Of a stretch of 22,534 nt of DNA, positions 14,553 through 20,952 are shown one piece after another. The translations under genes were made by a program, and so were the position numbers. The first letter of the stretch is position 1. Every line of letters begins with the position of its first letter. The notes beneath the pieces are model-generated. The model was not told where the DNA came from. It saw only the letters and a list, made by a program, of their open reading frames with translations, and searched no databases. The DNA comes from Candidatus Saccharibacteria bacterium UBA1949 (GTDB taxonomy: Bacteria; Patescibacteriota; Saccharimonadia; Saccharimonadales; Saccharimonadaceae): contig DDER01000008.1 in NCBI GenBank assembly GCA_002336735.1, forward strand, positions 1-22,534, written 5' to 3'.

Positions 14553-14998
14553 TCAATTGCAGTTTGTTGCTGCTATATTCTCTAAATCGTCAATCATCTG
14601 CTCTACTGTTCGAACACGTCGAACAGCGGGGTCAAAATAAAAGATGGAGGAATGAGCCATTACGCCAAGCAGGTATATGATTGGTTTACCAGTCGTCTTA
14701 TTGAGTGCGAGTGCCCCACCTAACTCTACCTACATTCCTTTTTCCGCTTTTTGGTTATCCGTGCAAATTACATAGGCGTCACCGTCAATGACACCTTGCA
14801 TATCCGCCTGCGCACGCCTAGCAGCTTCGTCAGGATTATCGAATTTCGCTTTATCACCTTCTAGCATCTTGTCGCTAGTCAGTCTCATTTCGCGTCCAAT
14901 CATGGGTAATATGATGGCCAGCTGCAATAAGTGCGTCCTGAAACGCTTCGTACATCCTCCGCATCATGAATTTGCCCTGATACAAAAATTTCTGCCAT
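14553..14998 (-). pseudogene. broken nucleoside 2-deoxyribosyltransferase-like gene
   Basis: Three frames read together give one protein of about 147 residues. Frame A starts at the ATG at 14998 with MAEIFVSGQIHDAED. One extra base near 14953 moves to frame B (YEAFQDALIAAGHHITHDW, ending NETD). A second extra base near 14878 moves to frame C (KAKFDNPDEAARRAQADMQG, then DAYVICTDNQKAEKGM). A TAG at 14730-14732 then replaces the residue that is normally aromatic in the GMxVELG motif, and the frame continues as VELGGALALNKTTGKP to a TGA at 14553. The SGxxHDAE start, the ADMQGVID helix and the VELGGALAL motif match the nucleoside 2-deoxyribosyltransferase superfamily, which cleaves or exchanges bases on deoxynucleosides. 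The start lies 4 nt after the ruvA stop, so it was part of that operon. Three separate lesions argue for real decay, though assembly errors could add indels. Confidence 0.78.
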
Positions 14999-15002
14999 GG
15001 TT

Positions 15003-15575
15003 TTATCCCTTCAGAGCCTCCCTCACGCGTTCGCTGGTACTTAATGTTGCGTCAACCCCTTCGAGCGCCGTGGTGGCGTCTTGCAGGGTATAGCCCAGCG
15101 CGATCAGCGCTTCGAGGGCTTCGTCGCTGGTGTTGAGCTCGGTTTGAACGCCGCTTGCATGTTTATACACAATCGGTAAGCCAACTTTGTCAGATAATTT
15201 CACGATGACGCTTTCGGCGGTTTTTTTGCCAACACCACTCGCCTGGGCGATGAAGGCACTATCGGCATTGGCAATGGCATTACGCACCTGTTCGGCTTCG
15301 CCCAGGCCGAGAATTGCCAGCGCGGCCTTGGGGCCCACACCCTGCACGGTGATCAGCATCTCAAACAATTTCTTAGCGGCGAGACTCAAAAACCCAAACA
15401 ACTCCTGAGACTGCTCGCGGATATGATGATACGTATAATATTTTACCTCTTCGCCCAAAGCGACTCTGTCAAAATCAAGCACCGCGACATTGATCTCGTA
15501 GCCGACACCTGCCACATCGACAATCACACTGCCGCTAAATTTTTCGGCCACAACTCCTGCAATATGAGCAATCAT
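15003..15575 (-). CDS. ruvA: Holliday junction DNA-binding protein RuvA
   Basis: This 190-residue protein binds four-way junctions as a tetramer and loads RuvB. Domain I is the OB-fold opening MIAHIAGVVAEKF, with GVGYEINV at about 23-30. Domain II carries two helix-hairpin-helix motifs, VQGVGPKAALAIL near 77-89 and ASGVGKKTAESVI near 111-123. Domain III, the RuvB-contacting three-helix bundle, occupies the last 45 residues (DEALEALIALGY). Length is normal. The start is supported by TGAGATAAT with 6 nt to the ATG, the same arrangement as ruvB. It lies 31 nt after the penicillin-binding-protein gene and is followed directly by the broken deoxyribosyltransferase gene. Confidence 0.96.
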   Translation of the reverse strand: MIAHIAGVVAEKFSGSVIVDVAGVGYEINVAVLDFDRVALGEEVKYYTYHHIREQSQELFGFLSLAAKKLFEMLITVQGVGPKAALAILGLGEAEQVRNAIANADSAFIAQASGVGKKTAESVIVKLSDKVGLPIVYKHASGVQTELNTSDEALEALIALGYTLQDATTALEGVDATLSTSERVREALKG

Positions 15576-15581
15576 ATTCCT

Positions 15582-15590
15582 ATTATCTCA
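15582..15590 (-). promoter_or_regulatory. -10 of ruvA, leaderless
   Basis: On the minus strand TGAGATAAT precedes the ATG, with GATAAT at 15582-15587 and AGGAAT as the 6-nt gap. The gap itself contains AGGA, but it is too close to the ATG to act as a normal ribosome site. The nine bases match those at ruvB exactly. Confidence 0.5.
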
Positions 15591-15606
15591 TAATCCCGAG
15601 TGTTAT

Positions 15607-17994
15607 TTATGGAGATTTCTTGCAGGCGGTCGTGTTGGAGGTATAGCGGACACCGTCGAGCTGTGATTGCGGGATGACAACAACTTTGCCCGTGGTCGTG
15701 TCACAGGCTTGGATTGTTTGCGTGGTGCCCGTCGTATTGTTACAACCAGTCGTATCGCGAGAATATTTGGTAGAATCAAAATCTTTTTCATCGATACTAA
15801 CAACAGTATTAGTCGCACTATCGCAGACTTGGATTGTCACCTGGCAATCTTTTGGGTCTCTGGAGTATTTGGCACTGTCAAAATCTTTTTCGAGTATCTC
15901 GACCATTTGTTTAGTATCGAGCTGGCAGACAATGAGCTTTGGCTCCTCTTTTTTCTCGCATTTTTCGGTCGGCAGTGCCGATGATTTGAAGAACTCGCTA
16001 TACACTCCGTCGCCAGTATAGTCTGCTAGGCCGCCGTTTGATCGGCATACATTGCGCTGGACAATGCCATTTGGCACGACAAACTTCTCATCTGGGGTAC
16101 CGCTCAATATATCGCGCATTGTATTGCGCCAAATTGGCCCAGCCATGTCAGATCCTCCGCTGTACATTGGCGTATTGTCATTGTTGCCCGCCCAGACACC
16201 GACGACATAACTCGGCGTGTAACCTAGTGTCCAGGCGTCTTTGTTGTCATTGGTGGTACCGGTTTTGACTGCGACGGTATGACCAGACACCGACAGCGAC
16301 CCGCCAAATATTGGGGCGCGGGCACTATTGTCCGACAAAATATTAGAGATCAAGTAAGCCCCCTCAGGGCTGATAACCGTCTTGGGTTTCTGGCTGGTGC
16401 TATTGAAGATTCGTTTGTTGAATTTGTCATTGATTTGTTTGACAAGCGATGTCGGATATTGCTGGCCGCCATGAGCAAATCCAGCATACGCATTGGCCAT
16501 CTCGATGAGCTTGGTCTCACCAGACCCGAGCGCCAGCGTGAGATCATAATCCTTGTTCGGATCGATGGTACTGAGTCCAAGGGTGCGTGCGATCTGGGTG
16601 GACTTGCTAATGCTGTATTTTTGCATGACTTCGATAGCAGGTATATTGAGCGATTGGCTCAGCGCACTGCGTACCGATACGTCACCGCGAAACTTGCGGT
16701 CGGCGTTTTGTGGTTTATAACCGCCAAAATCTGTTTCTTTGTCGTGTAATACGGTCGCTGGCGTGATAACACCATCTGCGAGCGCGCCGGCATAATAAAT
16801 CGGCTTCATGCTTGACCCCGGCTGGCGAGCGGCCGTGACGACATTTACTCTGCCCCATGACTCATTATTCCAATCAGCACTGCCTACGAGCGCACGTACT
16901 TCTCCGGTCTTCGGATCAATGATAATGCCTGCTGAGTTGCTGCCACGATTGCGGCTAATATATGGCATTTGTTTTTCGATATTAGATTTGAGTGAATTTT
17001 GCATAGTAATATCGAGCGCTGTCTTGACCTGGTAACCAGAACGCATGACTTTCTCATAGCCGTACTTCTGGCTCAGCTCAGCGATCACCATATCAGTGAA
17101 ATGCGGGGCTGTTGAATTTTGGATTCCCTTTGCGCCTTCAGCGTAGGTGAGCTGTTCTGCCAGTGCGGCGGTTTTTTGTTCCTCTGTAATGTATTTTTCG
17201 GCTACCATCCGTGATAAGACTTTGGTTTGACGCTGCCTAGCATATTCAGGGTTGCCGCTGATCGGTGAGTATGCGCTCGGCGCTGGCAATAGCCCAATGA
17301 TCATGGCGCTTTCGGCGAGTGTCAAATCTTTTGGCGTTTTGTTGAAATATGCCCGAGCCGCATCTTCCATACCAAACGAATTTTCACCAAAATACGCCGA
17401 GTTGAGATACATATCGATAATTTGATCCTTAGAATATCGCTGCTCAATCGCGATCGACATAGCGAGCTCTTGGTACTTGCGCAAAAAACTTTTTTCTTCG
17501 GAAAACAAGGTATTTTTGGCAAGTTGTTGGGTCAATGTCGAGCCGCCATATGCATTGATACTGCCGGCAGACAAATTGGTCAATACCGCGCGCGCAATAC
17601 TGAGCGGAGAGAAGCCGCTGTGGTTGTAGAAATCTTTGTCCTCGGTGGCTACGAGCGCCTTGGCGGTATATGTACCGAGGTCCTTAGAGGGACTCAGAGC
17701 ATTGTGTTCAGCTCGACCGATAGTATAAAAAGGTTTGTTATTGCGATCTTTGAGCACAATCCCAGTATTATTGCGGTTCATCAGACGCTCTTGGTCAGCG
17801 ATATCATTTGCGTACATGGCATAGGTCACAAGCGGCGTGATAATCAAAAACGCCAAGACAGGCGCCACAATCACCAATATCTTCTGCTTACGGCTGAGCG
17901 TGCGGAACCAATTAAACCGGCGCTTGACGCCGCGACGGGTCTGACGGATGCGACCAATTTTTCTGGTATATTTGCCTTGTCGTTTCATGCTCAT
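15607..17994 (-). CDS. class A penicillin-binding protein with a Cys-repeat tail
   Basis: This 795-residue bifunctional enzyme polymerises and cross-links peptidoglycan outside the membrane. A very basic cytoplasmic start (1-36) precedes one anchor helix (about 38-60). The GT51 glycosyltransferase domain (about 85-265) has catalytic Glu118 in TEDKDFYNHSG, then GGSTLTQQLAKN and the MYLNSAYFGENSFG stretch. The transpeptidase domain (about 350-635) has Ser394-x-x-Lys397 in GSSMKP, S448-L-N450, and K577-TGTT. After residue 680 come three repeats of about 35-40 residues, each opening with a Cys and closing with a Cys exactly 27 residues later (690/717, 724/751, 764/791). Each carries a variant of KDFDSxKYSRD. 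The tail is unlike classic PBP1A and is probably a disulfide-bonded surface module. It sits between ruvC and ruvA. Confidence 0.94.
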   Translation of the reverse strand: MSMKRQGKYTRKIGRIRQTRRGVKRRFNWFRTLSRKQKILVIVAPVLAFLIITPLVTYAMYANDIADQERLMNRNNTGIVLKDRNNKPFYTIGRAEHNALSPSKDLGTYTAKALVATEDKDFYNHSGFSPLSIARAVLTNLSAGSINAYGGSTLTQQLAKNTLFSEEKSFLRKYQELAMSIAIEQRYSKDQIIDMYLNSAYFGENSFGMEDAARAYFNKTPKDLTLAESAMIIGLLPAPSAYSPISGNPEYARQRQTKVLSRMVAEKYITEEQKTAALAEQLTYAEGAKGIQNSTAPHFTDMVIAELSQKYGYEKVMRSGYQVKTALDITMQNSLKSNIEKQMPYISRNRGSNSAGIIIDPKTGEVRALVGSADWNNESWGRVNVVTAARQPGSSMKPIYYAGALADGVITPATVLHDKETDFGGYKPQNADRKFRGDVSVRSALSQSLNIPAIEVMQKYSISKSTQIARTLGLSTIDPNKDYDLTLALGSGETKLIEMANAYAGFAHGGQQYPTSLVKQINDKFNKRIFNSTSQKPKTVISPEGAYLISNILSDNSARAPIFGGSLSVSGHTVAVKTGTTNDNKDAWTLGYTPSYVVGVWAGNNDNTPMYSGGSDMAGPIWRNTMRDILSGTPDEKFVVPNGIVQRNVCRSNGGLADYTGDGVYSEFFKSSALPTEKCEKKEEPKLIVCQLDTKQMVEILEKDFDSAKYSRDPKDCQVTIQVCDSATNTVVSIDEKDFDSTKYSRDTTGCNNTTGTTQTIQACDTTTGKVVVIPQSQLDGVRYTSNTTACKKSP

Positions 17995-18002
17995 CAGTGC
18001 CT

Positions 18003-18008
18003 ATTATA
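18003..18008 (-). promoter_or_regulatory. -10 of the penicillin-binding-protein gene
   Basis: A perfect TATAAT (minus strand, 18003-18008) lies 8 nt upstream of the ATG at 17994. The predicted leader is 1-2 nt with no ribosome site. If the second in-frame ATG (17988) were used, the leader would still be too short for a Shine-Dalgarno sequence. Confidence 0.55.
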
Positions 18009-18037
18009 CACTCGAATGAACAAAAACTAGCTGATGT

Positions 18038-18514
18038 TTATGTCTGTCGCAGTACAAAACTACACATCAATGCAGCAGCAAGCGCATCAGCGCAGTCATC
18101 GGGTTTTGGGACTTGCTTAAGCCCAAGCTGGAGGCGCACCATTTCTTGGATTTGTTGTTTTGTGGCTCGCCCGTAGCCCGTCATCGTTTGTTTGATCTGA
18201 AGCGGCGTATATTCTTCGATTTGTAATTTTGCTTGCTGACCCGTCAGCATAGCTACTCCGCGCGCATGTGAAACACTCATGGCTGTTGTAATATTCTGAG
18301 CAAAAAATAACCGCTCAATCGCCATGACCGTCGGACGTGTCTCGCTAATAATTGTCGTGAGACCATCGTATATTTCCTCGAGACGCTCAGGAAGCGGCGT
18401 GTGCGCTGGCGTCGTGATCACACCTGCGGTCACAAGAGTCGTTGTGCCGCGTACAGCATCAATAACGCCAAATCCGACGATAGCCGTACCAGGATCTATA
18501 CCGATAATTCTCAT
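18038..18514 (-). CDS. ruvC: Holliday junction resolvase RuvC
   Basis: This 158-residue endonuclease cuts Holliday junctions symmetrically as a dimer. I chose the ATG at 18514, which gives the conserved opening MRIIGIDPGT; a longer frame from 18568 would add 18 residues not found in the family and would run through the promoter. The four catalytic acids are in place: Asp7, Glu67 (IERLFFAQN), Asp140 and Asp143 (PDDCADALAAAL). HARGV and YTPLQIKQTMTGYGRATKQQ are family motifs. Length is typical. It lies 54 nt after the lamin-tail gene and 43 nt before the penicillin-binding-protein gene. Confidence 0.96.
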   Translation of the reverse strand: MRIIGIDPGTAIVGFGVIDAVRGTTTLVTAGVITTPAHTPLPERLEEIYDGLTTIISETRPTVMAIERLFFAQNITTAMSVSHARGVAMLTGQQAKLQIEEYTPLQIKQTMTGYGRATKQQIQEMVRLQLGLKQVPKPDDCADALAAALMCSFVLRQT

Positions 18515-18520
18515 ATTTCT

Positions 18521-18526
18521 AGTATA
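18521..18526 (-). promoter_or_regulatory. -10 of ruvC, leaderless
   Basis: TATACT on the minus strand (18521-18526) is followed by 6 nt and the ATG at 18514. The predicted +1 base is the A of the start codon. No good -35 was found at 16-18 nt. Confidence 0.5.
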
Positions 18527-18568
18527 CGCTGTTTGCAATGATACGTGTCGTCGGTGGATACATTGCAA

Positions 18569-20119
18569 TCACCGACGCCAGATTCTACGCCACATACGCG
18601 CCATTTCAGTGCGCCATTCCCAGGCGCCATAGCCGACCGCTGCGCTGGCGATACCACCGACTGCCCACCAGCCAGTAAATGAACTCTCAGCTTGGCGGAG
18701 TGGTTCGAGCGCAAAATCTGCCGCTGGTACATGGCTGCTTGCAATCGTGCGGCAACGGCCTGTTGCGGGATTGCGCTCTTTGCCAGGCTCACATGGTGCA
18801 GGATCGTCACTACTGGCTATTTTTTTGCATCGACCAGTGGCGGGGTTGCGAAATTGATCATCGCCACATGGTTTGAGCTCGACTGCGGCAATTGCAGCAA
18901 TCGAACGGCAGCGACCCGTTTCCTCACTGCGGTATTGGTTATCCCTGCACGGAGCAAGCGTGGCTACGGCGGGAATTTTGCGGCAACGACCGGTCGATGC
19001 ATAGCGGTAATAGCCAGCCTCACACGGTAACAATCCAGCCAATATATCCGTCGTCTGCATCTCTTGTTCCATTGGCAAATTATCACCATTTGGCGTCGGA
19101 CGATTGGTATATTGCCATGTATCATCGATCCGTGACCATGACTGATCGATCGCTGCATCACGATATGCAGGCATGGTATCAACGACCGTACTATCGCGCG
19201 CAATAAGCTGCAACTCGAGGCCGGTTGTATTGGGAAGCGTCAGGCCGAGCATATTATCTGTCCATACACCATACGCCCGTGCTTGTATGATGCTTCCTGA
19301 CGGAAACGGATACTGCTTTTCACCCAACACCAGCATATAGTCTGTCATGTCCACTGGCGCGTCAGTGTTGTTATATAACTCCACAAACTCATGTCCCGCA
19401 TCTATCCCATCTGGATTTGGCAAGATTTCGCTGAGCCACACATCGGCTGGGACAAATTTTGCATGGCACATTGCACCGATCAGGACGAGATTATCGGGCA
19501 CGGTATGTTGCAGCCCATCGATATTGCGGCACACATCCGGCTTGTCGCTAAGCATACCGTAAACTGGCAGAAATTCTGCTTGTTCGATTATTTCAAAGAA
19601 CGCACCGCGATCATCGGGAGTCATGCGCCGTAGCACATCGCCAGCAGTCGTTTTCAGGCTGGTTTCTGTGCGCGAATTGCTGCTCGCACCCCAACTCACT
19701 TGGTCAATAACTGTCCCGACGTCATCGCGCAGCGACACCGTACCCCGCGGACCATACAGTCCGCTCGTTGTATCAAGCTGAAACGTCATATATCCCTCAC
19801 TCTCTATGAGATACTGAGCTGCGTATTCGCTAGAAAATATCGTTTCTTGCGCGCCCGCTGGCAAGACAAGATGGATGTCGGGCCGGGAGGACGCAAAGCT
19901 GAGGATTTGTGTCGTGCCATATCGTAGCGACCAGTTCGTCATATCAATGTCGCGATCCGAAGTGTTGCGAAGCGTGATGTATTCATGCCGCGCGCTCACC
20001 ATATCACTAGTTTGTACTGCTTCGACCACAACAATTGGCACATCGACGAGCGCATGAGCAATTATCGCTGTCGTCCAGCAGCTGATAACCACCCCTATGA
20101 TAAGCTGAATTTTTCTCAC
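18569..20119 (-). CDS. surface protein with two lamin-tail domains and Cys repeats
   Basis: This 516-residue protein begins at a GTG; the alternative ATG just upstream runs straight into a stop. Residues 1-23 form a signal peptide. Two Ig-like lamin-tail domains follow, at about 28-145 (HEYITLRNTSDRDIDMTNWSL) and 226-335 (HEFVELYNNTDAPVDMTDYML). Four short repeats then occur at 365-382, 390-407, 417-434 and 442-459, each PC-x(10)-[ST/TGR]-TGRC-[RK]-x-I in form, with paired cysteines. A membrane helix at about 483-502 and a basic tail anchor the C-terminus. Bacterial lamin-tail domains are known from secreted proteins, often beside metallo-beta-lactamase or phosphoesterase domains; none is present here. 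It is likely a display or adhesion module. It lies between yebC and ruvC, close to comEC. Confidence 0.82.
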   Translation of the reverse strand: MRKIQLIIGVVISCWTTAIIAHALVDVPIVVVEAVQTSDMVSARHEYITLRNTSDRDIDMTNWSLRYGTTQILSFASSRPDIHLVLPAGAQETIFSSEYAAQYLIESEGYMTFQLDTTSGLYGPRGTVSLRDDVGTVIDQVSWGASSNSRTETSLKTTAGDVLRRMTPDDRGAFFEIIEQAEFLPVYGMLSDKPDVCRNIDGLQHTVPDNLVLIGAMCHAKFVPADVWLSEILPNPDGIDAGHEFVELYNNTDAPVDMTDYMLVLGEKQYPFPSGSIIQARAYGVWTDNMLGLTLPNTTGLELQLIARDSTVVDTMPAYRDAAIDQSWSRIDDTWQYTNRPTPNGDNLPMEQEMQTTDILAGLLPCEAGYYRYASTGRCRKIPAVATLAPCRDNQYRSEETGRCRSIAAIAAVELKPCGDDQFRNPATGRCKKIASSDDPAPCEPGKERNPATGRCRTIASSHVPAADFALEPLRQAESSFTGWWAVGGIASAAVGYGAWEWRTEMARMWRRIWRR

Positions 20120-20125
20120 ATTCCC

Positions 20126-20131
20126 ACACTA
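20126..20131 (-). promoter_or_regulatory. weak -10 of the lamin-tail gene
   Basis: TAGTGT (minus strand) lies 6 nt upstream of the GTG start, with a TTGCAT 18 nt further upstream. The hexamer matches poorly, but the spacing agrees with the leaderless genes around it. Confidence 0.3.
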
Positions 20132-20180
20132 CCGCCTCACGAGATGGATATGCAAGCATGAGCAAAATTGTTAGTGTTGT

Positions 20181-20903
20181 TTAATCTACATCGACATTGA
20201 TATCAGCATTGGTGTGGACATTGACCACATCATCAAGTTCATCGAGTGCGTCGAGGATTTTGAGGGCCTTGCGGGCGATATCCTTGTCATCAATCGATAC
20301 CAGATTGTTTGGGACATACTGTAGCTCAGCTTCTTGCACATCAAGTCCGGCATCAGATAACGCACTGCGAACTTTTGCGAGATCTTTTGCGTCAGTATAT
20401 ACTGTGATGCCATCGTCTTCTTCCTGGGCATCTTCTGCTCCCGCATCGATGATCGACAGTAGCGCATCCTCGCCGATCGCCGCGACGCGCAGCACACCTT
20501 TGCGGGTAAATTGAAACATGACGCTGCCAGCCTCGGCCATCGTGCCGCCATTTTTAGTTAGTGCAGTTCGCACTTCTGGATACGTACGGTTTTTGTTGTC
20601 TGTCGCGACTTCGACAATGATACCAATACCACCTGGACCATAGCCTTCATAGGTTGCCTCCTCCATGACGGCAGCGTTTTTGTCATTGACGCGGTCGATA
20701 CTGCGCTGGATATTGGCGTTGGGCATGTTAGCTGACTTGGCTTTTTCGATCGCGAGCGCCAGAGCAGAATTCATCGCTGGATCAGTACCACTCCGTGCTG
20801 CAATGGCAATTTGGTTGCCGATTTTGGTGAATACGGCACCGCGCTTGGCATCTTTGGCGCCTTTTTCCCGCTTGATAGTAGACCATTTGCTGTGTCCTGA
20901 CAT
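20181..20903 (-). CDS. yebC: YebC/PmpR/TACO1-family regulatory protein
   Basis: I chose the ATG at 20903. It gives the family opening MSGHSKWSTIKREKGAKD and is preceded by GGAG 8 nt upstream; the frame stays open for 19 further codons that do not match the family. The 240-residue protein has the three-domain YebC layout, with GGIGIIVEVATDNKNRT and KNGGTMAEAGSVMFQF as clear landmarks. Members have been described as DNA-binding regulators, some next to ruvC genes as seen here, and the mitochondrial homologue TACO1 as a translation activator. It lies between comEC and the lamin-tail gene, in the order yebC - lamin-tail - ruvC. It is one of the few genes here with a Shine-Dalgarno site. Confidence 0.95.
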   Translation of the reverse strand: MSGHSKWSTIKREKGAKDAKRGAVFTKIGNQIAIAARSGTDPAMNSALALAIEKAKSANMPNANIQRSIDRVNDKNAAVMEEATYEGYGPGGIGIIVEVATDNKNRTYPEVRTALTKNGGTMAEAGSVMFQFTRKGVLRVAAIGEDALLSIIDAGAEDAQEEDDGITVYTDAKDLAKVRSALSDAGLDVQEAELQYVPNNLVSIDDKDIARKALKILDALDELDDVVNVHTNADINVDVD

Positions 20904-20943
20904 GTCGTGTTCTCCACTAGATTTTTGGGTTGTAGTTATCGTT

Positions 20944-20952
20944 ATTATACCA
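20944..20952 (-). promoter_or_regulatory. extended -10 of yebC
   Basis: TGG-TATAAT on the minus strand (hexamer at 20944-20949) lies right after the comEC stop codon. Transcription would start near 20937, leaving a 34-nt leader that contains the GGAG ribosome site. No convincing -35 is seen. Confidence 0.6.

Noticed and set aside
14788..15093. 101-aa plus-strand frame over the broken gene and the ruvA end
   Set aside because: The minus strand explains the region better, with family-like motifs in three frames and the intact ruvA C-terminus.
16279..16749. 156-aa open frame antisense to the transpeptidase domain
   Set aside because: It mirrors the conserved transpeptidase coding region and has no promoter or ribosome site.
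17422..18030. 202-aa open frame antisense to the start of the penicillin-binding-protein gene
   Set aside because: It overlaps well-supported coding sequence and the PBP promoter, has no ribosome site and no recognisable motif.
18515..18568. Longer N-terminus for RuvC
   Set aside because: RuvC proteins open with MRIxGIDPGT; the extension is not family-like and overlaps the -10 hexamer.
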